Below are positions 1-13,075 of a DNA stretch of 64,000 nucleotides, piece after piece. The position numbers and the translations under genes were made by a program. The notes under the pieces were generated by a model that saw only the letters and a list, made by a program, of their open reading frames with translations, had not been told where the DNA came from and searched no databases. Positions within the stretch are counted from its first letter, which is position 1. Each line of letters begins with the position of its first letter. This DNA comes from UBA9160 sp035489755 (lineage in GTDB: Bacteria > Myxococcota_A > UBA9160), in NCBI GenBank assembly GCA_035489755.1, contig DATGZK010000056.1, positions 1 through 64,000 of the forward strand. Reading direction: 5' to 3'.

Positions 1-13
1 AGCTCTAAAGGGC

Positions 14-48
14 TTCGTTTCGGTCTTTGAAAACGGAATAGCGTGCGG
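14..48 (+). other. 5' arm of 16S pre-rRNA processing stem
   Basis: Bases 14-48 pair without interruption (35 bp, a few G-U pairs) with 1934-1968, downstream of the 16S gene. Such helices flank 16S rRNA in bacteria and are cut by RNase III to release the precursor. The pairing was worked out by hand, base by base. The promoter of the operon must lie before the window, since only 220 bases precede the 16S gene and no clear -35/-10 pair is seen in them. Confidence 0.85.
22..34 (+). promoter_or_regulatory. boxA-like antitermination motif in the rrn leader
   Basis: GGTCTTTGAAAAC resembles the rrn boxA core (TGCTCTTTAACA in E. coli), which loads Nus factors for ribosomal antitermination. A sister motif (CTCTTTGACA) sits in the spacer ahead of the 23S gene. 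Both lie inside the 5' arm of a processing stem and both are followed by a GAATAGC string, so the two leaders look duplicated from one another. No boxB or boxC was searched for in detail. Confidence 0.6.
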
Positions 49-220
49 TCTCTCGAGTCGGGCCTCGCGGGTTTACGCCTGCGGGTTCGGCTCGGGGAGA
101 CGGTGACGGGCCTTGAATATGATCATCGTGGAAAGCGGCCAGCCTCGGCCGGCAGCTTTCCACATTTCCGGACAACGAGTCGGCATTTCGCGAAAGCGAG
201 TGCCGTTCTCGGCCAAGTTC

Positions 221-1778
<1,558 letters not shown>

Positions 1779-1933
1779 CTAGGGTGCAACGTCGGCCGAT
1801 GAGGCCGACCCGCAAACTAGGTCAAAACCGACACCGAGCGGCGCGATGCGTCGCCCACGAGAGTCTGAATCCCGGGTTCTCCCGGTCACTCGTTCAATCG
1901 GGGGACTTTCGGTCGGTTGCCTCTCACCGTCTG

Positions 1934-1968
1934 CCGCACGCTATTCCGTTTTTGGAGACCGGGACGAA
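1934..1968 (+). other. 3' arm of 16S pre-rRNA processing stem
   Basis: This is the partner of bases 14-48. It lies 156 nt after the mature 16S end and 84 nt before tRNA-Ile, so cleavage in the helix would separate pre-16S from the tRNA and 23S portion. The rest of the first spacer (1779-2052) shows nothing else that can be supported. Confidence 0.85.
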
Positions 1969-2052
1969 AGTAGTGCTGCGCTCGGGGGGTGCTTCGAGCG
2001 GGCCCGGCGAGGGTCGGGTGGGGAAATGGGTCGAGGTCGAGTTCGGAGAGCC

Positions 2053-2129
2053 GGGCCTATAGCTCAGTTGGTTAGAGCGTCCGCCTGATAAGCGGGAGGT
2101 CGGTAGTTCAAATCTACCTAGGCCCACCA
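2053..2129 (+). tRNA. tRNA-Ile (GAT anticodon)
   Basis: A cloverleaf of 77 nt: acceptor GGGCCTA pairs with TAGGCCC, the D-loop contains AGCTCAGTTGGTTAGAGC, the anticodon loop is CTGATAA (anticodon GAT), and the T-arm has GTTCAAAT. The CCA end is encoded. It sits in the 16S-23S spacer before tRNA-Ala, the usual pair for bacterial rrn operons. Confidence 0.96.
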
Positions 2130-2222
2130 CGCTCCAAGCAGGCGCTCGAACGGCGCGGGCGACGCGCCGGGGCGGCGGCTCAGTCGAATCGAGGAGCGTT
2201 CGTCGGATCGATTCATCGGGTC

Positions 2223-2298
2223 GGGGCTGTAGCTCAGCTGGGAGAGCGCGGGCTTTGCAAGCCTGAGGTCGTCGGTTCGATCCCGATCAGCTCCACCA
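2223..2298 (+). tRNA. tRNA-Ala (TGC anticodon)
   Basis: A 76-nt cloverleaf: acceptor GGGGCTG pairs with CAGCTCC (one G-U), the anticodon loop is TTTGCAA (anticodon TGC), the T-loop is GTTCGATCC, and CCA is encoded. It is the second spacer tRNA of the operon, 93 nt after tRNA-Ile. Confidence 0.96.
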
Positions 2299-2415
2299 GG
2301 TTTTCGTGCGCGAGTCCGAATCGCGCGAGTGTGTTGAAAGCGCGTCCCTCGAGGACGCCCGGCCCGAAACAGGCCGGAGTCGGAGAGCCGCGGACCTGCG
2401 GGCCCGCGGAGCGCC

Positions 2416-2466
2416 GGCGCTCTTTGACAACCGAATAGCTTTTTGGGTCCAGAGCGTTGAGTGCGC
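2416..2466 (+). other. 5' arm of 23S pre-rRNA processing stem, with boxA-like motif
   Basis: Bases 2416-2466 pair with 5523-5572 across the 23S gene, with a few mismatches and G-U pairs and a small internal loop near 2457. This is the expected RNase III stem for pre-23S. The arm includes GCTCTTTGACA (about 2419-2429), close to the rrn boxA consensus, so antitermination may be renewed in the spacer. The region 2299-2415 shows no other feature. Confidence 0.8.
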
Positions 2467-2524
2467 TGTAAGCATGCACCGGCGCGTCCGGTTCGCCGGA
2501 CGTGTCGGAATGCGACGGGCTTAT

Positions 2525-5512
<2,988 letters not shown>

Positions 5513-5522
5513 AGCCCGTTTT

Positions 5523-5572
5523 GCGCACTCTCGCTCTGTGCCCAGAAAGCTATTCGTTTGTCCGAGCGCGCC
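5523..5572 (+). other. 3' arm of 23S pre-rRNA processing stem
   Basis: This stretch is largely complementary to 2416-2466. It starts about 10 nt after the mature 23S end and about 30 nt before the 5S gene, the right place for the RNase III cut that frees pre-23S from 5S. Confidence 0.8.
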
Positions 5573-5602
5573 GGTGCAGGCCGCTGACACAGTATTCGGT
5601 TT

Positions 5603-5720
<118 letters not shown>

Positions 5721-5730
5721 CCTCTTTGCC

Positions 5731-5776
5731 AAGGCGCCGTCCTTCCGCTCCCCTCGGAGCGGACGGGCGGCGCCTT
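5731..5776. terminator. rrn operon terminator hairpin, probably bidirectional
   Basis: A near-perfect 21-bp stem (5731-5751 with 5756-5776) closed by a CCTC loop, with one mismatch and one wobble. It lies between the 5S gene and the convergent glycosyltransferase stop at 5788. Each arm starts or ends with AAGG/CCTT rather than a long T-run, so the strength as an intrinsic terminator is uncertain, but the position and stability fit a two-way transcription barrier. Confidence 0.7.
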
Positions 5777-5787
5777 CGCGCTTCTGG

Positions 5788-7617
5788 CTACTGGGCGGCC
5801 GAGGACGCGTATCCCGCCGGCGCCCCCGTCGCGGGTCGCGCCCTCCACAGGAGCACCACGCGATTGTCCCCGGCCGGGACCGCGGCTTCCAAGACCGGTT
5901 CGGCGCCGAGCTGAGCGAAGGCGCTGCGCAAGTGCTCGAGGAAGCGATCCCGAAGCGTCATGTGGAACAGTCCCACTGCATTTGGATCCTCGAGCAGGCG
6001 GTGCACGAAGCTGGGCGGGTCCAGCACCTCTTCGGCGGTGCGGTTGCGCCAGAAGCTTGAAGCCCCCCGCAGCCCGTCGCTCGGATCGAGCAGCAAAACC
6101 GTGCGGTTGCCCACGATCGCGAGCGCGGCTTCGACGGGCCCCCGAATGCTGCGGCGCGCGACCTCGTGCTGAGCGAGGGGGCCGCTAAACCAAAGGATCC
6201 AGCCGAGCGCAGCCATGCCTGCGCCCACCGCCCAGACGCTGCGCAAATCACCCCTGCGCCCGAGCCACAAAGCGACGATCGAAAGAGAAGCCAGCGCGAC
6301 GCTGGCGCCGGCCACGCTCCACGAGAATCCGCCGAGCCAGACGGTCGCGACGATCGCGGCGCTCGCCGCTCCCGCGGCCGCGAGGCCCGTGGCTGCAGTG
6401 CCTTGCTGCGCCCAGCGCCCGTGCAGCCGCAGCTTCTCCTCGCACCAGGTCGCAACTAGGAGCGCGAGGGCGGGGTAGGCGGGGAGCGCATAGACAGAGT
6501 CCTTGGCCTTGGAAAAGGAAAGGAGCAGGAGTGGGCCCGCCGCGAACGAGAGGAAGAAAATGCCCGCCTCTCCACCGGCCGTGCGGCGCTTGCGGAACGC
6601 GGAAAACGCCGCGAACGGAAGCAGCACGGCGGCGGGCAAGAAGGCCGGCCACAGGTCAAGCGCATAGAAGTAGAGCGGGCGAACATTGCTGGCGTAGCCC
6701 GTGAATGCGCGACCAAAGTGGTTCTCGATGAAGAACGCGCGCGCGAGATCGGGCGAGGCGTGTTCGACGAAGGGCACGACCCAGCAGAGGACCGGCAACA
6801 GGAAGGCGGCGATCGGAAGCGGGCGAAGTGCGCTGCGCAGTTCGCCGAAGCGGCGCGTGGCAGCGAAATAGGTAAGAGCGCCCGCGCCGAAGAGCACCGG
6901 GCCCACGAATCCCTTGAACAGGAACGAGATCCCAAGGCAAAGCGCCGCGGCCGCGTACGCCCTTTCTTTGGCGCGCGCGTCGCGTTCGCCAAGTCCGCGC
7001 CACACGAACAGCAGCGCAAACGCAAGCGCCGTCGTGAGGGCGTTGTCCAAAAGCACGGTGTGGGCGGTTCGGCAAAAGCGCGAGGAGAAGGCCAAGAAGG
7101 CTACGGCCAGGCCGGCGCCCTCCACACCCAGCGCGTCTTTTCCGAGCAAGAACACCGCGAGAAGGGTGAGGAGCGCGAACCCCGCCGTGACCGCCCTTGC
7201 GGCGGCGGTGGTCGGGCCGCCGGTGAGGGCGTAGGCCGATGCCACCACCGCTTGGAAGCCGGGGGGCTTCTCCACGAAAGGGAGCCCCGCGAGCCGCGGC
7301 ACCACATAGTCACCGCCCGCCCACATCTCCCGGGCGACCTCGGCCTCCCGAAGATCGTCCGGGGGGAGGAGATCTCTGTGGATTTGGCCCACCACCAAAG
7401 GCAGTACGGCGGCGAGGGCGAAGACGAGGACGCGCACTCGCACTGCCGTTCCCGCGCGCGACGCGACCTGCCCTCCCGCCCGATCCAGGATGACGCTCTC
7501 TGGTCCTTGTTCGCGATCTTCCAAGCGCGCGGCCTCTCGCTCCCTCGTCAAAAAACGACGGCAGGGAACATACACCGGCTTCTCCCCGGCGGGCGGGCGA
7601 CGAAGACGCGTCTTCAT
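5788..7617 (-). CDS. ArnT/PMT-family membrane glycosyltransferase
   Basis: About 609 residues with many hydrophobic helices. The family signature in the first periplasmic loop is clear near residues 87-121: DDLREAEVAREM, then GDYVVPRLAGLPFVEKPP, matching the acidic motif of ArnT/PMT_2 enzymes that transfer sugars from polyprenyl-phosphate carriers to lipid A, proteins or other envelope targets. The C-terminal 100 residues are soluble. Start: an ATG at 7617 is used; a TTG at 7641 and GTGs at 7443/7437, just before the first membrane helix, are also possible, since the first 60 residues are charged and unlike the family. It is last in a group with the PfkB kinase (about 30 nt upstream) and the DUF4184 protein. 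The acceptor cannot be told from sequence. Confidence 0.85.
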   Translation of the reverse strand: MKTRLRRPPAGEKPVYVPCRRFLTREREAARLEDREQGPESVILDRAGGQVASRAGTAVRVRVLVFALAAVLPLVVGQIHRDLLPPDDLREAEVAREMWAGGDYVVPRLAGLPFVEKPPGFQAVVASAYALTGGPTTAAARAVTAGFALLTLLAVFLLGKDALGVEGAGLAVAFLAFSSRFCRTAHTVLLDNALTTALAFALLFVWRGLGERDARAKERAYAAAALCLGISFLFKGFVGPVLFGAGALTYFAATRRFGELRSALRPLPIAAFLLPVLCWVVPFVEHASPDLARAFFIENHFGRAFTGYASNVRPLYFYALDLWPAFLPAAVLLPFAAFSAFRKRRTAGGEAGIFFLSFAAGPLLLLSFSKAKDSVYALPAYPALALLVATWCEEKLRLHGRWAQQGTAATGLAAAGAASAAIVATVWLGGFSWSVAGASVALASLSIVALWLGRRGDLRSVWAVGAGMAALGWILWFSGPLAQHEVARRSIRGPVEAALAIVGNRTVLLLDPSDGLRGASSFWRNRTAEEVLDPPSFVHRLLEDPNAVGLFHMTLRDRFLEHLRSAFAQLGAEPVLEAAVPAGDNRVVLLWRARPATGAPAGYASSAAQ

Positions 7618-7647
7618 GCCAGAGGGTTGCGCGGAGCGCAATCGTCG

Positions 7648-8583
7648 CTACGCACGAGTCTCCAAGCCGCCCCCTGCGCAAAGCGCGTGCGCGAGGGTCC
7701 GCGCCCGTACGGGGTCCACGACCCCCGCGTATCGCGACTCGGCCTGGGCGGCCGCGAGCCCAGTCGCGGCAAGGAGCGAATGGTCGAAGGAGCGGCCTTC
7801 GCAAAGCGCCTTCAGCAGGCCCGCCAGCATGGCATCTCCACACCCGATGGTGTTGTGGACGGAAACACGCGGCGGCACGAGCTGCCACCTCCCCCCGCCT
7901 TCGCACCATGCCTCGATGGGCAAAGCACCGTCGGAGATGACGCCCATCGAGACTGCACCGAGCGCAGGATAGGGCGGCGCCGGGACGCCCTGGCGCGGAG
8001 CCCCGAGCACCGCGGCCAGCTCCTCACGATTGACGCGCACAAGCTCCGGCCCCTGCGACCAGGCACTTCGCAGAGCGCCGCCGCTTGTGTCCACGGCAAC
8101 CCGCGCGCCCGCCCCTCGCGCAGCCTGAACCAGAGCCCCCGCCGAGTCCGCCGGCAAGCCCCGGGCCAGGCTGCCGCAAATGGCGACCCAGTCGGCGCCT
8201 CGTGCGAGCTCCGCGGTTTGCGCGATGAGGGCGCGCGCGACCGCCGGATCGGCGATGACGCCTGCGCCATGGATTTGTGTGGTGCGTCCCGACTTTGTTT
8301 CGAGAAGTTCAAGGCAGGTGCGCGACTCCCCGCTGGCACGCACGGCGCTGCAGGGAATCTGTGCGCGCTCGAGGTCTTTTACGATCCAATCTCCCGCCTC
8401 ACCCCCGACCAGAACGACCGCATGCACGGGAACGCCGAAGGCATGCAGCACGCGCGCCACGTTCACTCCCTTGCCTCCGGCCTGGGCGTGATCGGACGCT
8501 GCAGGATGGAGCCTTCCGGGGGAAAGCTCTTCGATGCACAGGGTGCGATCGATCGCAGCGTTGGCAGTGACGGTGAGGATCAT
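7648..8583 (-). CDS. PfkB-family sugar kinase (1-phosphofructokinase/LacC type)
   Basis: 311 residues, normal for ribokinase-like kinases. The substrate-side motif GGKGVNVAR is at 36-44 and the catalytic anion-hole motif NTIGCGDAM is at 244-252, with Asp250 the predicted base (GCGD replaces the more usual GAGD). The opening MILTVTANAAIDRT is typical of the 1-phosphofructokinase/tagatose-6-phosphate kinase branch. No fru PTS genes are nearby, so the sugar phosphate is uncertain. Start ATG 8583 follows the upstream DUF4184 stop by 16 nt, pointing to one transcript. Confidence 0.88.
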   Translation of the reverse strand: MILTVTANAAIDRTLCIEELSPGRLHPAASDHAQAGGKGVNVARVLHAFGVPVHAVVLVGGEAGDWIVKDLERAQIPCSAVRASGESRTCLELLETKSGRTTQIHGAGVIADPAVARALIAQTAELARGADWVAICGSLARGLPADSAGALVQAARGAGARVAVDTSGGALRSAWSQGPELVRVNREELAAVLGAPRQGVPAPPYPALGAVSMGVISDGALPIEAWCEGGGRWQLVPPRVSVHNTIGCGDAMLAGLLKALCEGRSFDHSLLAATGLAAAQAESRYAGVVDPVRARTLAHALCAGGGLETRA

Positions 8584-8599
8584 CGAACGCGAACTGGTC

Positions 8600-9352
8600 T
8601 CAGCGCTCTTGCACCGCAGACCCCGGGTTCTGCGGGCGCCGATCCCCTTGGGCGAGATGCCAGAGCACACCGAACAGCATGAGCGCGATCGCCGAGGCCG
8701 AACTGCCCACGACGAGGGCGCGCGCGACGAAATTCTCGAAGGCGCGAGGGGTGAGGCCGTGCCGCAGAAGCGGCGCGGCCGAGGGGAGCGCGAGGAGCCC
8801 CCATGCCAGCAGCACGAGCATGAGCAGGCCCGCACGAAGACGCGGCGCGATGGCAAAGTCTCCGTCTGTGGCAGACGGGACGGCGCTGCGAAGCCAGCGC
8901 AGGGAAAAGAAAGCGAGCAAAAAGAAGCCGATCGCGGTGCTCGCCACCTGTCGTGCTGCGGGTGCGCCGCTGTGGGTGAAGGCATCCCACAGGATGTGCG
9001 TGGTCGCGCCCGCGACGAGCGAGACCACAACGCCGGCCCAGGGGACTGCGGGAAGCCCGCCCGGATGGTCCACCATTGGAATTAGCCGGCGGCGAAGGTA
9101 CGAGGGAAGGAGCGAAACCAGGGGCCGCTTTAGGAAAGCATGAAAAGCAACGTACACGGAAAGTCCCATGGGCAGGCAGAACCAAAGGAGCGCAAGAGGA
9201 CTGTGGCTCGCACCGCGCGGGACTCGGACCGGCACAAAGTACGAGAGATCCGGCGTGAGGCTCCCGATCACAAGGGCGGAGAGCACCGCGTACGACCCGA
9301 GAACGCGTCGCAGGGGAATCGCAGCGGCAGGATGGGCAAGCGTGAACGGCAT
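8600..9352 (-). CDS. DUF4184 family membrane protein
   Basis: 250 residues, multi-pass. It begins MPFTLAHPAAAIPL and has GSLTPDLSYF near residue 32 and THILWDAFTH near residue 120, all typical of DUF4184 proteins, which are related to the YdjM-like group of membrane proteins annotated as metal-dependent hydrolases. Conserved His and Asp residues (HP near 7, PD near 34, H/D/H near 121-128) lie at helix edges and may bind metal. No activity has been shown that I can name. First gene of a three-gene minus-strand group with the PfkB kinase and the glycosyltransferase. Confidence 0.78.
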   Translation of the reverse strand: MPFTLAHPAAAIPLRRVLGSYAVLSALVIGSLTPDLSYFVPVRVPRGASHSPLALLWFCLPMGLSVYVAFHAFLKRPLVSLLPSYLRRRLIPMVDHPGGLPAVPWAGVVVSLVAGATTHILWDAFTHSGAPAARQVASTAIGFFLLAFFSLRWLRSAVPSATDGDFAIAPRLRAGLLMLVLLAWGLLALPSAAPLLRHGLTPRAFENFVARALVVGSSASAIALMLFGVLWHLAQGDRRPQNPGSAVQER

Positions 9353-9457
9353 AGACTCGAGCGAGGAGCAGCAGCGCCCCGTCGCAAAAAGATAGGCCTC
9401 CCGGATCTGCTGCGCCCACCCCGGGCTTGGCGCCGGAGCAGGGGCCTCCCCATGGCG

Positions 9458-10231
9458 CTAACGATCTTGGAATCGAGGCTTTCGCTTTTCAAGAAAGGCG
9501 CGCAGGCCCTCGCGCGCATCCGCGCTCTGGGAGGCCGCGCTCATCACCTCACCCGCGTACGCGTACGCGGCCGGCAAATCGAGATCGACCTGACGGTGAA
9601 AGGCCTGTTTGCCGATCGCCTTCGAAGCCGCGCTGCCGCGGGTCGCTCGCGTAAGCAGGGCGCGCGTTTCGGCAGCGAGCTGCGCATCGGGTACGACGCG
9701 GTTCACAAGCCCGAAGGCCTGCGCAGTCGCGGCGTCGATCGGGTCGCCCGTGAGGAGCATCTCGAGCGCGTGCTTTCGTCCCACGGCGCGGGCAAGCGCC
9801 ACGCCCGGGGTCGTGCAAAACCAGCCGCCGCGACCGCCCGGCACGGCGAACTGCGCGGAAGCTGCGGCAATTGCGAGGTCGCAGCTCGCCACGAGCTGGC
9901 AGCCCGCCGCAGTGGCAAGACCCTGGACCTGTGCGATCACCACCTGCGGCATCGCGGGAAGTGTCTGCATCAGCTCGGCGCACACGGCGAGAAGCCGCCG
10001 CATTCCCGCAAGGTCGCGCCCGTCCATGTCCGCAAAGTCATGACCGGCGGAGAAGACGGGCCCTTCGGCCGCGACGATGACGCCGCGCGCTTTGCTCTCG
10101 GCGATCTCACGGAACGCGTGGAGGAGCTCGCGCAGATGCTCCTCGGACAAGGCGTTGCGCCGCTCCGGGCGCTGCATGGTGACGCAGGTAAAGGCGTCCT
10201 CGTGCGTGACGGCAATGTGTCGGTACTCCAT
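9458..10231 (-). CDS. Crotonase-family protein, ECHDC3-like
   Basis: 257 residues with the crotonase fold: PERRNALS near 20, oxyanion-hole segment SAGHDFADM near 65, and RAVGRKHALEMLLTG near 155. The position that holds the first catalytic Glu in enoyl-CoA hydratases (PEI) is replaced by PGGRGGWFCTTPG, the pattern of the ECHDC3 subgroup, so ordinary hydratase activity is doubtful; the second Glu (ALEM) remains. Start ATG 10231 is preceded by a strong AGGAGG site. It is transcribed away from the MBL hydrolase gene, with 53 nt between the two starts. Confidence 0.85.
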   Translation of the reverse strand: MEYRHIAVTHEDAFTCVTMQRPERRNALSEEHLRELLHAFREIAESKARGVIVAAEGPVFSAGHDFADMDGRDLAGMRRLLAVCAELMQTLPAMPQVVIAQVQGLATAAGCQLVASCDLAIAAASAQFAVPGGRGGWFCTTPGVALARAVGRKHALEMLLTGDPIDAATAQAFGLVNRVVPDAQLAAETRALLTRATRGSAASKAIGKQAFHRQVDLDLPAAYAYAGEVMSAASQSADAREGLRAFLEKRKPRFQDR

Positions 10232-10284
10232 ACAGGCCTCCTTCGCTGCCCCTCCCACGGTACCGCCGCTAGACTCGAAGGCAC

Positions 10285-11379
10285 ATGATCGAGAGCGCGC
10301 CGGAATCTCCCGGCTTCGGCCTCCACCGTGCACCGGTGCCTGCGCTGCCGCGGCTTCAGCAGCTCGTTCTCCCCACGCCGTGGGAGGTCGGGCCTGTACA
10401 GATCTACGTCATTCTTGGCGACCCGCTCAGCTTGATCGATACGGGCGTGAAGAGCCCCGCCTCCCGGGCCGCCCTTGAAGCCGCGTTCGACGCCCTCGGG
10501 CACGGTCTCGAGGAGGTCGAGCGCGTGATTCTCACACACCACCACGGCGATCACCTCGGCCAAGCCCAGTCCCTGCGCGATGCCGGCGCCCAGCTCGAGG
10601 TCTGGGCCCACGAGGTCGAGGCGCCGACGATTGAAGCCTGGAGCGCGGAGCGCGACGAGGCCATCGAAGCGACGAACGCCTTGTTCCACGAGTACGGCGT
10701 ACCGGCCGCCGTGATCGAGAAGCAAACCGCAATGCGCAGGCGCTGGCTCTTGGAAGATCCGCCGCTCTGCGAGGCCACTCGGGTCGATCGTCGATTGCGC
10801 GATGGCGAGCGCATCGCGTTCAAGGAGTTCGAGCTCGAGGTGCTGCACGCCCCCGGCCACACCGCGGGACACCTTTTGCTGTGCGAGCCCGAGAGCCGAA
10901 CGCTCATGACCGGCGACCATCTCATGGGTGACGCCGTCCCCTTCACCGACACCTACTTTCTGGACGAGCCTCCCGATCCGCGCGATCCGCTGCGGCGAAC
11001 GCCACGCTTTCGCGGTCTCGTCGAGTACTTCGCGAGCCTGCGCCGGCTGCGCGCTCGAAGCTTTCGCACCCTCCTGCCCGCACATGGAGGCGTCATCGAT
11101 CGACCGGCGCGCGCGATCGACGAGGCTCTCCTGTTCTACGAGGTGCGCGTGCAGCGCATCGCGCGTGCCCTCGGCAAGCTCGCCGCTCCCCGCGGAAGTG
11201 CCAGCGCATGGGAGGTCTGGCAGTCGCTCTTCCCGAAGGCCGATCCTGTCACGCAGATGCGTACACGCATGCTGATGGTGATTGGCGGACTCGACGTGTT
11301 GGATGACGAGGGGCGGGTCGAGCCTCGCCGCCGCGACGACGGGATCGTCGTCTATGCCCCCCGCATGAAGCTCTCCTAG
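10285..11379 (+). CDS. MBL-fold metallo-hydrolase
   Basis: 364 residues. Metal ligands of the metallo-beta-lactamase fold are present: HHHGDH at 85-90, APGHTAGH near 192-199, GDH near 212 and PAHGG near 270. The C-terminal 90 residues fit the winged-helix extension found in LACTB2-like MBL proteins. Substrates in this group range from thioesters and lactones to RNA, so none is assigned. Divergent from the ECHDC3-like gene, perhaps sharing its promoter region. Confidence 0.85.
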   Translation: MIESAPESPGFGLHRAPVPALPRLQQLVLPTPWEVGPVQIYVILGDPLSLIDTGVKSPASRAALEAAFDALGHGLEEVERVILTHHHGDHLGQAQSLRDAGAQLEVWAHEVEAPTIEAWSAERDEAIEATNALFHEYGVPAAVIEKQTAMRRRWLLEDPPLCEATRVDRRLRDGERIAFKEFELEVLHAPGHTAGHLLLCEPESRTLMTGDHLMGDAVPFTDTYFLDEPPDPRDPLRRTPRFRGLVEYFASLRRLRARSFRTLLPAHGGVIDRPARAIDEALLFYEVRVQRIARALGKLAAPRGSASAWEVWQSLFPKADPVTQMRTRMLMVIGGLDVLDDEGRVEPRRRDDGIVVYAPRMKLS

Positions 11380-11414
11380 TCTGGGTTCGGCGGAAAGCCG
11401 TGCGAGCGTCCCGC

Positions 11415-11429
11415 GCGCACGATGTGCGC
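11415..11429. terminator. Small hairpin between convergent genes
   Basis: GCGCAC-GAT-GTGCGC, a 6-bp perfect stem, lies in the 55-nt gap between the stops of the MBL hydrolase and the dehydrogenase. It has no T-run, so it may be chance in GC-rich DNA. Confidence 0.25.
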
Positions 11430-11434
11430 CTCCC

Positions 11435-12949
11435 CTAAGGCCGCGTCGCTAGAAGGTGTATGGCGAGCGCATGCCGTTCGCTCTCTGAAAGCGGGAAGAG
11501 GGGCATCGGCGGCGTCGGTGCGGCGAGAAACGCTTCGAGGCTCGGAAGGCTGTAGCGCTTTGCGAGGCCAAGAAGAGGCTTTGCGACGACGCCCTTTTCC
11601 GCAGCTTCGGGCACATGGCAGCCGGCACAGCCATAACGCTCGAACAAAGCCTCGCCGCGTGCGCTCTCTTGCGCGATCTCCGAGGCGGGGAGCGCCGCGA
11701 GGGGATTCGCTGGCAGGCTGGCAGGGGCGGACGCAGGCGGCGAGGCCTGCGGCGCTTGGCCGAACGCCACGCGATAGACAGAGCCCGCATAGTCGTCGGA
11801 CACGTAGAAGGCGCCGTCTGGGCCCTCCGCAACGTCGACGGGCCGGCCGATCACGTCCTCGTCCTTGAGGAAGCCTGTCAAAAAATCACGTTCGGTGATC
11901 GCACCGTCCGCTCCCCAGTGAAGCGACACCACCTTGTAGCCGTCCTTCTTGGTGCGATTCCACGAGCCGTGGAGGGCGACGAGTGCAGCTCCTTTCAGCT
12001 CGGAGGGCGCGTTCTCGCCCCGCACGAAGGTCATCCCGAGCGGCGCATTGTGCGGCCGGAAGCCATGCACGGGGGGTCGGCTGCGCGCGATCTCGGCCTC
12101 GTGGCCCGCACCGAAATCGGGGTCCGGTACGCGGTCCCCGTTGGCATAGGGCCAGCCGTAGAAGCCGCCCTTGACCACGAGGTTGAGCTCGCACGGAGGA
12201 AAATCGTCGCCGAGCAAATCGCGACCGTTGTCCGTGGCGTAGAGATCGCCCGTAGCGGGCTGCCAGTCGAAGCCGACCGAGTTTCTCAGGCCGCTCGCGA
12301 AGATCTCCATGTTCGAACCATCGGGCTCGAAGCGCAGCATCGCGGCGCGTCGCGGGTCCTGCTCGAGGCAGACGTTGCAACTCGATCCCACCGAAACGTA
12401 AAGCTTCCCGTCGGGTCCGAAGCGCAGCGTGCGCGTCCAATGATTCCCACCGGCCGGGAGTCCGGTCACGATGCGCTCGAAGGCGCCGCTCGTCTCGCGC
12501 GTCGCCGGGTCAAATCGCACGCGCCCGATGGCGTCCGTCTCGGCGATGTAGAGCCAGCCGTCGTGCAGGTCCATGCCGTGGGGACGGTTTAAGCCTGCGA
12601 TGAGCGTGCGTGCGCCCTCGGCGCGCCCGCTCCCATGGGTGTCGCGCTCCAAGAGCACGATCTTCCCCTCCCGGGGAGCGCTCACCAGCAGGTCGCCGGT
12701 GGGCGTAAAGCGCAAGAAGCGCGCTCCGGGGATGCCCTCGGCATAGCGCCCCACGCCAAAACCCTGCGGAACCCGAAGCCGCTGCCCGACCGTCTCGACC
12801 GAAGGGGGGGCAATTCCGCGACCGAGCAGGAGCTGACGCAGCGGGGCATTGACCGCAAAACGCTCGGGTAAGAAGAGCTGGCAGGCCCCCACGCCGACGG
12901 CGACGGCGCCCGCGGCGATGAGCGACACCCTGCGCAACCGGCCCGCCAC
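11435..12949 (-). CDS. PQQ-type sugar (glucose/sorbosone) dehydrogenase fused to cytochrome c
   Basis: 504 residues. The N-terminus has a signal with a possible lipobox ending at Cys23 (VGVGAC). Residues about 45-400 form a beta-propeller of the soluble aldose/L-sorbosone dehydrogenase family (segments such as NRPHGMDLHDGWLYIAETD and GLRNSVGFDWQP). The C-terminus carries one c-type haem site, CAGCH at 441-445, with Met482 a likely axial ligand. It probably oxidises a sugar or aldehyde in the periplasm and passes electrons to the fused haem. A GTG start at 12949 is chosen because upstream codons run into the divergent rplX gene; GTG 12928 is an alternative. PQQ dependence is inferred from the family. 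Confidence 0.85.
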   Translation of the reverse strand: MAGRLRRVSLIAAGAVAVGVGACQLFLPERFAVNAPLRQLLLGRGIAPPSVETVGQRLRVPQGFGVGRYAEGIPGARFLRFTPTGDLLVSAPREGKIVLLERDTHGSGRAEGARTLIAGLNRPHGMDLHDGWLYIAETDAIGRVRFDPATRETSGAFERIVTGLPAGGNHWTRTLRFGPDGKLYVSVGSSCNVCLEQDPRRAAMLRFEPDGSNMEIFASGLRNSVGFDWQPATGDLYATDNGRDLLGDDFPPCELNLVVKGGFYGWPYANGDRVPDPDFGAGHEAEIARSRPPVHGFRPHNAPLGMTFVRGENAPSELKGAALVALHGSWNRTKKDGYKVVSLHWGADGAITERDFLTGFLKDEDVIGRPVDVAEGPDGAFYVSDDYAGSVYRVAFGQAPQASPPASAPASLPANPLAALPASEIAQESARGEALFERYGCAGCHVPEAAEKGVVAKPLLGLAKRYSLPSLEAFLAAPTPPMPLFPLSESERHALAIHLLATRP

Positions 12950-13075
12950 CCGCGGGATACTACCACCCGCCCTTCTCCGCCTCGACCGCCGCGCGCCCCG
13001 GAACAAGCGGGTGCGGGGGTTGACGCACGCCTGCGGCTGAAGCACTACTCTCCGCCCACTGGAGAGGGGTTCGCC

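Noticed and set aside
6718..8682. A 654-codon plus-strand frame
   Set aside because: It is opposite the glycosyltransferase and PfkB kinase genes, which have clear catalytic motifs; the translation is Arg/Glu-rich and without structure.
8584..9030. An N-terminal extension of about 149 codons to the PfkB kinase
   Set aside because: It overlaps the DUF4184 gene in another frame; the family start MILTVTANAA is at 8583.
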